Positions 25,732-34,876 of a DNA stretch of 64,000 nt are shown here, in pieces. The notes under the pieces are model-generated. The model was not told the origin of the DNA. It saw nothing but the letters and a program-made list of their open reading frames with translations, and did no database searches. Within the stretch, counting starts at the first letter, position 1. Each line of letters starts with the position of its first letter. Where the stretch lies: contig JAFZPP010000040.1 of NCBI GenBank assembly GCA_017550285.1, positions 124,001 to 188,000 of the forward strand, written 5' to 3'. The DNA comes from Oscillospiraceae bacterium (GTDB lineage Bacteria > Bacillota > Clostridia > Oscillospirales > Ruminococcaceae). Position numbers and translations under genes: made by a program.

Positions 25732-27104
25732 AAGAACTCGAGTTTATGGAACTGCTCGGAGAGCTTCCCGCAGAATATATCGAAGCGGCTTCCAATCCGC
25801 AGAAAAAGCAGCGGCGGTTTGCATGGCTGCGTTACGGCGTCCCTGCCATGGCAGCCTGCATTGCCGTCGTGATCTTCGCCGCAGTCTACCCGCGGCTGAA
25901 ATCACCGTCCATTCCTTCTGTTGACAGCCAGCCGGATATCACAATCGTGACCGAATCCGGCACATCCGATGACGCGGCATATCTGACCACAGCACCCGAT
26001 GAGAATGAAACCGCTGCGCCGACAAAATCCGATTCACAGGGGCACCGTACCTCGATGACATCGACCGTCACCGAAGCGCGGAGTGAAAAGGATACCGGCA
26101 GCACGGAAAAAACCTCGCAGAATGCTGCAAATCCGGCGGAATCGGACACGGAACACACGAAGGATACCCATACCGAAAAGAGCACGGCTTCCGAGCATTC
26201 GACAAAGTCGTCCTCCGGCACAACCAAAACAACAACCGCAAAAACAACCACGGCACCCAAATTGACAACAACCGCAAAGCGCATCTCGGAAACAGGTTCC
26301 GTCACCAGCCGCACGACCGCTGCACCCAAATCCACGAAGGCAACGCAAACAACGACTGCGAAATCGGCAAGTGCGACAAGCAGATCAACTGCAAGCTCGA
26401 CCCGCACAACCGCGAGCTCGACCCGCACAACCGCGAGCTCGACAAGCAGATCAACCGCGACGGAAAACAGCACGAGACCCCGTACAACCGTTTCGTCGGA
26501 CACGCAGGCATCGTCCGGAACAAACAGAACAACGGCAACCGGAAAAACATCCGTGCACACCGAGAAGACTTCCACGAACGCCGAAATGACACACTATACG
26601 CAGACCTCGGCATCGTATATGACCTCGCTGTCTTCGGAATCACCGATCACGCAGCCAACAACCGATTATTCGGGTTCGGGCACAGGTCCGGTACCGGATG
26701 AAAATGACCGCACCGTGACCAAGTGGCAGGTCTATAATCCCGATTACAGCGACGATACGCTCGACTGCTTCTGGGAGATTCATGAATTTGAGCCATGGGG
26801 CGACGATTACGGACCGATCCGCGACTTCGACTATGACCGCTATGATCTGCTGGTCATTCACCTGCGGACGCATGCAACTGACGCCGATCTGACCGAAATC
26901 TCGCTGAATCCGGATGATCTCCGCATCGACGGCATGGTCTACCGGCAGGATTCCGACCAGACCCAGCGGCACTTCATCTTCGCCGTTCCGATTCCGAAGG
27001 GTTATACGCTGCCCGATGAGCCGGCATACAATTTCGAGGTGACTGCGGACGCATCCTATTTCTACCCGATGACACAGGAGGAACCGTATATCTGGTATCC
27101 CTGA
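25728..27104 (+). CDS. Single-pass membrane protein with long Ser/Thr linker, putative partner of ECF sigma factor 3
   Basis: The 458-residue product starts with GTG at 25728 overlapping the sigma stop, after AAGGAGGG. It has a short cytoplasmic part (about 1-36), one membrane segment (about 37-57, GVPAMAACIAVVIFAAVYP), and a Ser/Thr/Lys-rich linker of ~250 residues (about 65-315). A compact C-terminal module of ~135 residues follows (KWQVYNPDYSDDTLDCFWEI onward), which I do not recognise. The layout parallels the partner of sigma factor 2. The long linker would let the outer module reach through the cell wall, consistent with sensing outside polymers (inference). Two dockerin genes follow at 14 and 47 nt spacing. 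Confidence 0.75.
   Translation: MKELEFMELLGELPAEYIEAASNPQKKQRRFAWLRYGVPAMAACIAVVIFAAVYPRLKSPSIPSVDSQPDITIVTESGTSDDAAYLTTAPDENETAAPTKSDSQGHRTSMTSTVTEARSEKDTGSTEKTSQNAANPAESDTEHTKDTHTEKSTASEHSTKSSSGTTKTTTAKTTTAPKLTTTAKRISETGSVTSRTTAAPKSTKATQTTTAKSASATSRSTASSTRTTASSTRTTASSTSRSTATENSTRPRTTVSSDTQASSGTNRTTATGKTSVHTEKTSTNAEMTHYTQTSASYMTSLSSESPITQPTTDYSGSGTGPVPDENDRTVTKWQVYNPDYSDDTLDCFWEIHEFEPWGDDYGPIRDFDYDRYDLLVIHLRTHATDADLTEISLNPDDLRIDGMVYRQDSDQTQRHFIFAVPIPKGYTLPDEPAYNFEVTADASYFYPMTQEEPYIWYP
26391..26444 (+). repeat. 21-nt tandem repeat in the Ser/Thr linker
   Basis: Two almost identical 21-nt units (26391-26411, 26412-26432) and a partial third encode ASSTRTT. Copy number could vary by slippage and change linker length. 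Confidence 0.7.
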
Positions 27105-27118
27105 GAGGAGGCATACCT

Positions 27119-28570
27119 ATGAAACGATTTCAAATGACCGCAATGCTGCTGACCGCCGCGATGCTTGCAGGTGCAGGCATTCCGGCGCAGGCGGCAGAGG
27201 AAACCTTCCACCGCACAAGGCTCGGGGAGTATAAGCTGGTTACCGAGCCGGATTCCGAAACGGAACCGAAGACACTGAGATATGCAAGCACAAAGCGCGA
27301 ATACAACATTTACAGTGTATACGGCGACGGCAGCTCCGGCGTGAAAATCTTGTTTGATTTCACCGACAAAGAAGCAACGGAAAAAATGGATGAGATCGTT
27401 GCCGCGCTCAAAAAAGCAGTGCCGGAAGGATTCAATTTCCAGAAATACAGCACCTACGGCATGTTCAATCAAAATGAATTCCGCATTAAGCATCTGAATT
27501 ACCGCGAGGCAGCGGCGCTCTATGATACGATCAGCAAACAGTATCCGCTCAAAGCATTTCACTATTATCCGGACTGCGGCAGCTTCAATTACAGCGGAAT
27601 CAGCTTATTCATCAGTGCCGAAGATGCCGTCAGGGTCAACGAGTACCTGAAAGCAAATGCGCCGGACTGGTATTATGACTCAGAGGCGCACCGTATGGGT
27701 TCCAATCAGCCGTATTCTGCATATGATCTCTGCCGGATGATATACAAAGTGAGCGAGGAATTCGGATTTAAAGTCGGCGGTATGACAACCGAACTTGCAA
27801 CCTTCGGCGCCGACGGCTTTGATACCGACTTTGTCAAACTGGACGCGCAGTACAAAGAAATCTCCGAAGCGCAGACGCAGGCAGCCTACGACAAATACAT
27901 CAAGGATGCAGCGCTTGAAAAACGCGAAACCGTCCGGCTGACTGTCAGAATTCCGAATGAGACCTTGCAGCAGATGCAGGACGATCTCGGCATTCCGGCA
28001 GCGTATTGCCGTACGGATTACCTGACGCCGACCGAAACGCACAGGACGGAATCGTATATTGCAGAAGCGCTCAAGCTCAGCGGAAATTATCAGCTGCTGG
28101 AAGCGAGAAATGCATACACGGTTTCTACGGGCAAGGCAACGGACGCAGATGCGCAGTATTTTGCGGTCATGTGCCGGACGGAGCCGAACACCGGAGATGC
28201 TTCCAATGCATATCCGAAGGACACAGATGCCGCGCAGATCATCGCGTATCTGACGGAATCCAATCCGTACAATATAGAATATCTCGTATCAGAGGCTTAT
28301 TATACGGGAGGGAAAAATCCTCTGATTCTGCAAAAAGGCGATCTCAACGGAGACGGTACAGTCAGCGCGGAAGATGCGCAGCTTGTACTGAATCTGTATA
28401 CGGAGATTGTCGCTGAGAGGGCATTGGCGGACGCAAATCAGCTCGCCGCCGCTGATATCAATCAGGACGGTGAGCTGTCCGCCGATGATGCACAGATCAT
28501 TCTGCTTTACTACACAGAAAACATACTGACCGGAAATCCGGTCTCGTGGGAAGACCTGCTGAAAGCATAA
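27119..28570 (+). CDS. Secreted dockerin protein with unknown N-terminal module
   Basis: The 483-residue product has a signal peptide (about 1-24, ending IPAQAAEE) and a ~380-residue N-terminal region without recognisable motif. Within it, two parts look weakly alike (VKILFDFTDKEATEKMDEIV and VRLTVRIPNETLQQMQDDLG contexts, each followed by Y-rich segments). A C-terminal dockerin follows (about 405-483; GDLNGDGTVSAEDAQ and ADINQDGELSADDAQ) ending NPVSWEDLL, the same class as at 1-678 and 15355. It lies 14 nt after the sigma-partner gene, so it is probably in that operon. GAGAGGAGG precedes the start. Confidence 0.85.
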   Translation: MKRFQMTAMLLTAAMLAGAGIPAQAAEETFHRTRLGEYKLVTEPDSETEPKTLRYASTKREYNIYSVYGDGSSGVKILFDFTDKEATEKMDEIVAALKKAVPEGFNFQKYSTYGMFNQNEFRIKHLNYREAAALYDTISKQYPLKAFHYYPDCGSFNYSGISLFISAEDAVRVNEYLKANAPDWYYDSEAHRMGSNQPYSAYDLCRMIYKVSEEFGFKVGGMTTELATFGADGFDTDFVKLDAQYKEISEAQTQAAYDKYIKDAALEKRETVRLTVRIPNETLQQMQDDLGIPAAYCRTDYLTPTETHRTESYIAEALKLSGNYQLLEARNAYTVSTGKATDADAQYFAVMCRTEPNTGDASNAYPKDTDAAQIIAYLTESNPYNIEYLVSEAYYTGGKNPLILQKGDLNGDGTVSAEDAQLVLNLYTEIVAERALADANQLAAADINQDGELSADDAQIILLYYTENILTGNPVSWEDLLKA

Positions 28571-28617
28571 CAGCCTGTACCAAATCGCTGTTACATCAAT
28601 AAAGGAGGGTAAATATC

Positions 28618-30924
28618 ATGAAATCGCAAAAACTGTTCTCAACACTGACCGCCGGTATATGCGCACTGTCTTTCCTCACCGGCACGGGCGCACCGGCGCT
28701 GCTGTCCGTTCCGGTCTCGGCGGAGCCTGCCGTGACCACAGCGCCTGTGACAACCGCCGTCACGACGGATGCAACCTATCTCACAGGCAGCGGCCATTTT
28801 TACTTCAACAGTACGACCACCACGCCGACGACCGATTCGACGACATTCTTCTCATCCGGGACAAAGACGAACATTTCCGTTCCCGGCACCATTGTCAACA
28901 CATCCGGCCCGGATGAACCCGCCGAAGCGGTTATGACACAAACCACCGCAGACCTGAGGAATGTTCCGCTTCAGGGTAAATTCAATATCAAGATCACCAT
29001 TGAGGATATCCTCGGTCTTGCGCTCCCGGCACTCGACTGCGAGCTCATCCGCCTGGATACGAATGAAGTTGTCGCATCCTGGAACACCGGCACGGAGCCG
29101 AACAAGGTCGTTGAAAATCTTGATTATTCCTTCAAGCGCCTCGATGTCACCTTAAAGGGCGATATCATCTACGCGATCCGGATCAAGAATATGCCCGATC
29201 ACATGGTGTTCTATGATACCAAGATGCCCAACCCGCTCCGGATCGCCGGCATATCCATTCTGGAATTTGCCAACGGTACGAATATCTACGGCAATGTCAG
29301 GCTCTGTGATCCGAATTACACCGAGCCCGCACATACCGAAGTCACAACCGGCATACCGACCTCGACCGACATGACTGCAACCCATAACAACTCGTCCTAT
29401 ACGACAGTGACCTCAACAGTCATGACGCATATCACAACCCTGCCGACGACCGATGCAACATATACCCATGATACGACCTATACGCATTCGACCGAGAATA
29501 GGACTGGCAATCCGCTCGTCATTTACGGCAATGGAAACATGCAGCTTGGTGATCTGTATTATTTCGATGTTTCAGGCGTCACGCCCGAATCGCTGCTGAC
29601 CTACAAGTTCGACAAGGACATCGTCGAGATTGTATCACAGGACGAAAACCATCTTCTGCTCAAAGGAATCAAGCCCGGCAAAACATTGATGACCGCAGAA
29701 ACCGCTGACGGAAGAAAAACCAGCATGATGATAAATATCAGTGAAGAGACAGCACCGGCCGTGACGAATGTAACCGCAGATATTCTTCTGCCGAAGGAGA
29801 ACACTAAAGTTTCTACAACTGTGACGACATGGTGCGTCAGCAATAATACCCAGCCTGTTTTCGACGAACAGGGGCATTATCGCGGCACAAACGCACTTTG
29901 GAGTGTTAAGCTGGAAACCGCAACAGAACCGAAAATCGGTATGCAGCTGAGTGAAGACGGCAAAACAGTGAAATCCCTTGATCTCACCGAAATTTATGTC
30001 CAGATGACTGAGCAGCGCAGCTTCAACATCTATGCACACAATGTCACATATCTGCTCAAGGTTCTGGACTTCGGTTACGTTCAGGGAACCGGTCCTGCAA
30101 CACATTTCTTTGTCACGCTCGGCACCGATTACTGTGACGGGAAATATGAAGGCTATGAAATCAAGCCGCTGACACTGGAATTCAAGCTGCCCGACCCGAC
30201 AGAAATCAGCAAAGAACCGTCCGTCACGGATGCCTCCCCGCAGATTGTACTGCCTGAGCGCAACACCAACGTAACGTCCACCTGCATCAGCGAAAATACA
30301 CAGCCTGTCTGGGATGAAAGCGGATATTACCGCGGAACAAATGCACTTTGGAACGCCTATCTGGAAACCGCAACCGAGCCGAAAGCCGTCATTCAGATGA
30401 GTGAGGACGGCAGCACGGTGAAATCGGTTGATCTCAGCAAAATTCAGGTCAACATGATCGAGGAACGCAGATTCAACATCAATGTACATAATGTAACCGG
30501 AATGCTGAAGGTTCTGGACTTCGGTTACGTTCAGGGAACCGGTCCTGCAACACATTTCTTTGTCACGCTCGGCACCGATTACAAGGACGGAAAATTTGAA
30601 GGCTCTGAAATCAAGCCGCTGACGCTGGAATTCAAGCTGCCCGACGCGACAGGCGACGGTGAAATAACCGCAGTCACCAGACTTTATGAAGGACTCGCGC
30701 ATCCTGATGAGGAATCCGCAATCAACACCCGCGGCAATGTCAACTGCAAGGAAACCACCGATGTTTCGGATGCCGTTCTGCTCGCGCGATTCGTCGCAGA
30801 GGACAGCTCCGCCGATATCAGCGCACAGGGCAAAAAGAACGCCGACGTCAACGGCGACGGCACGATTGACGAAAAGGATGTCATCGGCATTCTGCGCATC
30901 ATTGCAAAGCTGCCGGTCGAATGA
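28618..30924 (+). CDS. Large secreted dockerin protein with duplicated module
   Basis: The 768-residue product has a signal peptide (about 1-36) and Thr-rich stretches (about 37-100 and 240-300). Next come a small Ig-like (Big-type) module near residues 300-380 (KPGKTLMTAETADGRKTSM) and two copies of a ~135-residue module (about 390-523 and 544-676). A C-terminal dockerin of a different class ends it (about 704-768; CKETTDVSDAVLLARF and VNGDGTIDEKDVIGILRI). The duplicated module has no known name to me; its beta-rich look suggests a binding or cohesin-like fold, but I cannot confirm this. It follows the gene at 27119 by 47 nt with AAAGGAGGG before the start. No catalytic motif is visible. Confidence 0.85.
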   Translation: MKSQKLFSTLTAGICALSFLTGTGAPALLSVPVSAEPAVTTAPVTTAVTTDATYLTGSGHFYFNSTTTTPTTDSTTFFSSGTKTNISVPGTIVNTSGPDEPAEAVMTQTTADLRNVPLQGKFNIKITIEDILGLALPALDCELIRLDTNEVVASWNTGTEPNKVVENLDYSFKRLDVTLKGDIIYAIRIKNMPDHMVFYDTKMPNPLRIAGISILEFANGTNIYGNVRLCDPNYTEPAHTEVTTGIPTSTDMTATHNNSSYTTVTSTVMTHITTLPTTDATYTHDTTYTHSTENRTGNPLVIYGNGNMQLGDLYYFDVSGVTPESLLTYKFDKDIVEIVSQDENHLLLKGIKPGKTLMTAETADGRKTSMMINISEETAPAVTNVTADILLPKENTKVSTTVTTWCVSNNTQPVFDEQGHYRGTNALWSVKLETATEPKIGMQLSEDGKTVKSLDLTEIYVQMTEQRSFNIYAHNVTYLLKVLDFGYVQGTGPATHFFVTLGTDYCDGKYEGYEIKPLTLEFKLPDPTEISKEPSVTDASPQIVLPERNTNVTSTCISENTQPVWDESGYYRGTNALWNAYLETATEPKAVIQMSEDGSTVKSVDLSKIQVNMIEERRFNINVHNVTGMLKVLDFGYVQGTGPATHFFVTLGTDYKDGKFEGSEIKPLTLEFKLPDATGDGEITAVTRLYEGLAHPDEESAINTRGNVNCKETTDVSDAVLLARFVAEDSSADISAQGKKNADVNGDGTIDEKDVIGILRIIAKLPVE
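30058..30582 (+). repeat. 75-nt identical blocks at a 450-nt period inside the dockerin gene
   Basis: Bases 30058-30132 and 30508-30582 are identical, coding for KVLDFGYVQGTGPATHFF and the residues after it, while the flanking parts of the duplicated module have diverged. Confidence 0.9.
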
Positions 30925-30966
30925 CAGCATTATCCAAACCGTAAACCTGAATTCGTGTCAGGCATA

Positions 30967-31010
30967 GGAAAGCCCCGAACCTCAGCTTCTGCTTTGGTTC
31001 GGGGCTTCCT
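30967..31010. terminator. Strong terminator between convergent genes
   Basis: GAAGCCCCGAACC-type arms pair with GGTTCGGGGCTTC around a 14-nt loop. It lies after the dockerin operon and after clpB on the other strand. Confidence 0.85.
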
Positions 31011-31034
31011 GTTTATGGGAGGTAAAGAGAATGG

Positions 31035-33626
31035 TCAGCAGGTAAATGCGCCGCCGGAATAATCGACGGTCACGGTGCTGCCCTGCGGAAGCGGCTCGGC
31101 AAGCAGCTTCTTTGCCAGCAGCGTTTCGATCTTGCGCTGAATCAGCCGCTTGAGCGGACGCGCACCGAAATTCGGGTCATAGCCCTGCTCAATGACGGCA
31201 TCCTTTGCGGCAGGTGTCAGTTCGACACGAATCTGCTGCTCCGCCAGACGCTTTTGCAGGTTTGCAATCAGCAGATCGACAATGCCGCCAATCTCCTGCT
31301 TCGTGAGCGGCTTATAGAGAATGATCTCATCCAGACGGTTGAGGAATTCCGGACGGAACCGCTGATGCAGAAGCGCATCGGTCTGTTTCTTTGCGGCGTC
31401 GGAGATCGTGCCATCCGGCTGGATGCCTTCGAGCAGCGCATCGGCGCCGATATTCGAGGTCATAATCAGAATTGTATTCTTGAAATCGACGGTTCTGCCC
31501 TGCGAATCGGTGATTCTGCCGTCGTCGAGGACTTGCAGCAGCAGATTGAACACATCCGGATGCGCCTTCTCAATCTCATCGAGCAGCACAACGCTGTAGG
31601 GCTTTCTCCGGACGGCTTCGGTCAGCTGACCGCCCTCCTCATAGCCGACATATCCGGGAGGCGCGCCGATCAAACGGCTGACGCTGAATTTCTCCATATA
31701 TTCGGACATATCAATGCGGATCAGATTGCGTTCATCGTCAAAGAGCGCTTCTGCGAGGGTTTTCGCAAGCTCAGTCTTGCCGACACCGGTCGGACCAAGG
31801 AACAGGAACGAGCCGATCGGACGGTTCGGGTCCTGAATGCCGGCACGCGAGCGCAGGATTGCCTCGCTGACCTTCTCTACCGCTTCATCCTGACCGATCA
31901 CGCGCTTGTGCAGCGTATCATCGAGATGCAGCAGCTTTTCGCGGTCGCCCTCCATGAGCTTTGTCACGGGGATACCGGTCCAGCGTGCGACGATTCTTGC
32001 GATCTCGTCCTCGGTAACGGCATCACGGAGCAGCTTTGCCGCAGCACCGTTCTGCGCGGTGTTTTCGGCTTCTTCGAGCTGCTTCTGGATTTCGGGCAGC
32101 CTGCCGTATTTGAGCTCTGCCGCCTTGTTCAGATCATACTGCCGCTCGGCATTTTCGATCTCGGCTTTGAGCTGTTCGAGCTGTGCGCGGAGCTCCTGCA
32201 CCTTGCTGATGCCGCCCTTTTCGTTTTCCCACTGTGCCTTCATCTGTGCGAACTGATCGCGGTTGTCGGCGAGCTCCTTCTGCAAATCCGCAAGATGTGC
32301 CGCCGAAACGGAATCCGTTTCCTTTTTCAGCGCAGCCTCCTCAATTTCGAGCTGCATGATTTTACGCGCAATCTCGTCCATTTCCGTCGGCATGGAATCC
32401 ATTTCGGTGCGGATCATCGCGCAGGCTTCATCGACCAGATCAATCGCCTTATCCGGCAGGAAACGGTCGGAGATATAGCGGTTCGAGAGCGTTGCTGCGG
32501 CGATCAGCGCCGTATCGTGAATCTTGACGCCGTGATAAACCTCATAGCGCTCTTTCAGTCCGCGGAGAATCGAAATCGTATCCTCAACGGTCGGCTCACC
32601 GACCTGCACCGGCTGGAACCGGCGTTCAAGGGCAGCATCCTTTTCGATATATTTGCGGTATTCGTCAAGCGTGGTCGCACCGATGCAGTGCAGCTCACCG
32701 CGCGCGAGCATCGGCTTGAGCAGATTGCCCGCATCCATTGCGCCGTCCGTCTTGCCGGCACCGACAATCGTATGCAGTTCATCAATGAACAGCAGAATCT
32801 TGCCCTCGGACTTCTTGACCTCCTGCAAAACCGCTTTCAGACGCTCCTCAAATTCGCCGCGGTACTTTGCACCGGCAACCAGCGCGCCGAGATCAAGCGA
32901 GAAGATCGTGCGGTCACGGAGCGATTCGGGAACGTCGCCGCGCGCAATGCGCTGTGCAAGACCCTCTGCAATCGCAGTCTTGCCGACGCCCGGTTCACCG
33001 ATCAGCACCGGATTATTCTTCGTCTTACGGGACAGAATCCGGATGACATTGCGGATTTCCGCATCTCTGCCGATGACCGGATCAAGCTGATGCTTCTTCG
33101 CACGGTCTGTCAGATCCTGACCGTATTTTTTGAGGACATCGTAGGTTGCCTCCGGTGTTTCATTTGTAATGCGCGTATTTCCGCGGATTTCTTTCAATGC
33201 GCTCAGTACCTTCGGCTCATTGACCGAGAACTGCTGGAACAGCCTTTTGAGCGTCGGATCATTGCTCTTGAGCATCGAGAGGAAAACATGCTCGACCGAG
33301 ACATATTCATCCTGCATCTGCTTTGCAAGCTCCTCCGCCTGATTGTAGAGCTGCTCGGTATCATTGGAAATATAGACCATGCCGGGCTGTCTGCCGCTGC
33401 CGGTGACATGCGGCAGCGCCGCAACCTCCTTTTCGGCAGCCTTTGCAAAGCCCTGTGCGCTGATGCCGATGCGCTGTACCAGCTGCGGAATCAGACCGTC
33501 CGCCTGCTGGAGCAGTGCCGTCAGGATATGCACCGGCTCGACGGCATTGTTCTGATACCCCGTGCAGAGCGACTGCGCATTCTGCATGGCTTCGAGGGTT
33601 TTCTGTGTCATTTTATTCGCATTCAT
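31035..33626 (-). CDS. clpB: ClpB disaggregase (AAA+ chaperone)
   Basis: The 863-residue length is typical for ClpB. The N-terminal Clp repeat domain (1-~145) is followed by AAA module 1 with Walker A GEPGVGKT, the coiled-coil middle domain (about 400-530), and AAA module 2 with Walker A GPTGVGKT and sensor-type C-domain. Together with DnaK it extracts proteins from aggregates in an ATP-dependent way. The ribosome-binding site AAGGAGG precedes the start at 33626. It lies 44 nt after the DUF6483-type gene and probably shares its promoter; no CIRCE operator is visible nearby. Confidence 0.97.
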   Translation of the reverse strand: MNANKMTQKTLEAMQNAQSLCTGYQNNAVEPVHILTALLQQADGLIPQLVQRIGISAQGFAKAAEKEVAALPHVTGSGRQPGMVYISNDTEQLYNQAEELAKQMQDEYVSVEHVFLSMLKSNDPTLKRLFQQFSVNEPKVLSALKEIRGNTRITNETPEATYDVLKKYGQDLTDRAKKHQLDPVIGRDAEIRNVIRILSRKTKNNPVLIGEPGVGKTAIAEGLAQRIARGDVPESLRDRTIFSLDLGALVAGAKYRGEFEERLKAVLQEVKKSEGKILLFIDELHTIVGAGKTDGAMDAGNLLKPMLARGELHCIGATTLDEYRKYIEKDAALERRFQPVQVGEPTVEDTISILRGLKERYEVYHGVKIHDTALIAAATLSNRYISDRFLPDKAIDLVDEACAMIRTEMDSMPTEMDEIARKIMQLEIEEAALKKETDSVSAAHLADLQKELADNRDQFAQMKAQWENEKGGISKVQELRAQLEQLKAEIENAERQYDLNKAAELKYGRLPEIQKQLEEAENTAQNGAAAKLLRDAVTEDEIARIVARWTGIPVTKLMEGDREKLLHLDDTLHKRVIGQDEAVEKVSEAILRSRAGIQDPNRPIGSFLFLGPTGVGKTELAKTLAEALFDDERNLIRIDMSEYMEKFSVSRLIGAPPGYVGYEEGGQLTEAVRRKPYSVVLLDEIEKAHPDVFNLLLQVLDDGRITDSQGRTVDFKNTILIMTSNIGADALLEGIQPDGTISDAAKKQTDALLHQRFRPEFLNRLDEIILYKPLTKQEIGGIVDLLIANLQKRLAEQQIRVELTPAAKDAVIEQGYDPNFGARPLKRLIQRKIETLLAKKLLAEPLPQGSTVTVDYSGGAFTC

Positions 33627-33670
33627 AGAAATGAGCCTCCTTGCTGTAAAATTAACAGTTTATCACCGAT

Positions 33671-34054
33671 TCAGTCAAGCTCCGGCAGAAAGATATCCGC
33701 CAGATGCGCTGCATCAAACAGCGCCGCAAGCCGCCGTACACCTTCCCGAATCAGACTGCGGCTGTAATGATGCGCTTCGAGGAAGTCATCCTCCTGCTGC
33801 GCAAGATACTGATAAAACGAATAGCCTTTCAGCAGATTGTCCGCCGTTTTCGTCTGCATGTTATCATAGAGCAGCTGCTCCGCTTCCAGAATCTGTCCGC
33901 CGTCGATCATGCGGTAAAGCGGATTGTCGCCGCCGCTGCTCTGCTGCGCATCAGCGAGCGCATCCGCGGAACACAGCTCCGCATCAAAAAGCAGCTTCAT
34001 CAGAAATGCAACGAATTCCTTGATCTGCCGCAGCAGATAATCCTGTTCAATCAT
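33671..34054 (-). CDS. DUF6483-type protein of unknown function
   Basis: The 127-residue acidic helical protein (EQDYLLRQIKEFVAFLMKLL at the N-terminus) resembles small proteins grouped as DUF6483, for which no function is known. It has no membrane segment. It is between the ribbon-helix-helix gene (13 nt) and clpB (44 nt), all on one strand, which suggests a shared message and perhaps a role in protein quality control, though this is inference from position only. Confidence 0.7.
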   Translation of the reverse strand: MIEQDYLLRQIKEFVAFLMKLLFDAELCSADALADAQQSSGGDNPLYRMIDGGQILEAEQLLYDNMQTKTADNLLKGYSFYQYLAQQEDDFLEAHHYSRSLIREGVRRLAALFDAAHLADIFLPELD

Positions 34055-34067
34055 AGCCGTCCCCTTT

Positions 34068-34688
34068 CTATTTGCTGAAATACTGCATCACGGCATCCCC
34101 TGCCGCATCGTGATCGGGCAGCGCGGCGAAATAGGCTTTCAGCGCTGCATCGACACGCTTGATATACTGACCGATTGCCGCACCGATCTCCTGCGCGGAT
34201 GCCTCCTGCCCTGCTTTGATCCGGAAGCGCCTGTCCCAGCAGCCGTCTGCAACCTTGTAATCCTCGCGCATACAGAGCCCGTTTGCACATTCCGCCTGCG
34301 ACCAAAGCTCGAAGAATCGCTCTGCTTCGTCGATCAGCGACTGATTCTGCGTCCGGAAGGATGCGTGCATCACACCGATTGCGTGCTCAGGCTGGCGGTA
34401 AAGCTCGACGCGGTAACGGATCGTCGGTTTATAGCGGTACCGCAGCGGACTGCGAATCGTCAGCATACCGTCGGTCGCCTGCTCCTGCAACTGGAAAAGC
34501 CCTGTCATCTGCTCGGAAAGCGTTTGCAGAATCTCCGCCATGCGGCGCTCCGGCGTCACATATCCGACTGCCTCTGCCAGAAGCTGATTGATCAGATTGG
34601 AACGGCTCGTGCCGCGCGCATATGCCATACGGTCAACGGCTTCGACGACATCCTCCGAAAGCACGAGACTGTAAACTGCCTTTTTCAT
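34068..34688 (-). CDS. Ribbon-helix-helix protein with unknown C-terminal domain
   Basis: The 206-residue protein starts with a ribbon-helix-helix DNA-binding motif (YSLVLSEDVVEAVDRMAYAR, then GTSRSNLINQLLAEA, about residues 4-40). A ~150-residue C-terminal domain of mixed charge follows and is not recognised. A local transcription regulator is the simplest reading. It is the first gene of the clpB operon and might control it. The start at 34688 follows AGAGGTGG; a slightly longer frame to 34709 is discounted. Confidence 0.8.
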   Translation of the reverse strand: MKKAVYSLVLSEDVVEAVDRMAYARGTSRSNLINQLLAEAVGYVTPERRMAEILQTLSEQMTGLFQLQEQATDGMLTIRSPLRYRYKPTIRYRVELYRQPEHAIGVMHASFRTQNQSLIDEAERFFELWSQAECANGLCMREDYKVADGCWDRRFRIKAGQEASAQEIGAAIGQYIKRVDAALKAYFAALPDHDAAGDAVMQYFSK

Positions 34689-34723
34689 CGGCTGTCCACC
34701 TCTTTTCATTTGTCTTTAATAAC

Positions 34724-34751
34724 ATTATACTCGCATTATAGAATTTGTCAA
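34724..34751 (-). promoter_or_regulatory. Sigma-A promoter of the RHH-clpB operon
   Basis: On the minus strand TTGACA (34746-34751) and TATAAT (34724-34729) with a 16-nt spacer, about 35 nt before the start codon. Confidence 0.85.
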
Positions 34752-34790
34752 GATGATTATATAAGATTTCACACAAGTTTCACATAAGGA

Positions 34791-34819
34791 TTGACGTTTG
34801 CAGTTTTTTGTGCTATACT
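34791..34819 (+). promoter_or_regulatory. Sigma-A promoter of the AlaX-type gene
   Basis: TTGACG (34791-34796) and TATACT (34814-34819) with a 17-nt spacer. A small hairpin (CCCGT/ACGGG) lies in the untranslated leader. Confidence 0.75.
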
Positions 34820-34876
34820 ATATAATGCGACAAAAAAAGAAAGGTCCCGTCATCAGGACACGGGAAGGGTATAGAG

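Noticed and set aside
31254..33767. 837-residue open frame antisense to clpB
   Set aside because: It lies entirely opposite a well-recognised gene, lacks a ribosome-binding site and any known domain; long antisense frames are common in such G+C-rich coding DNA.
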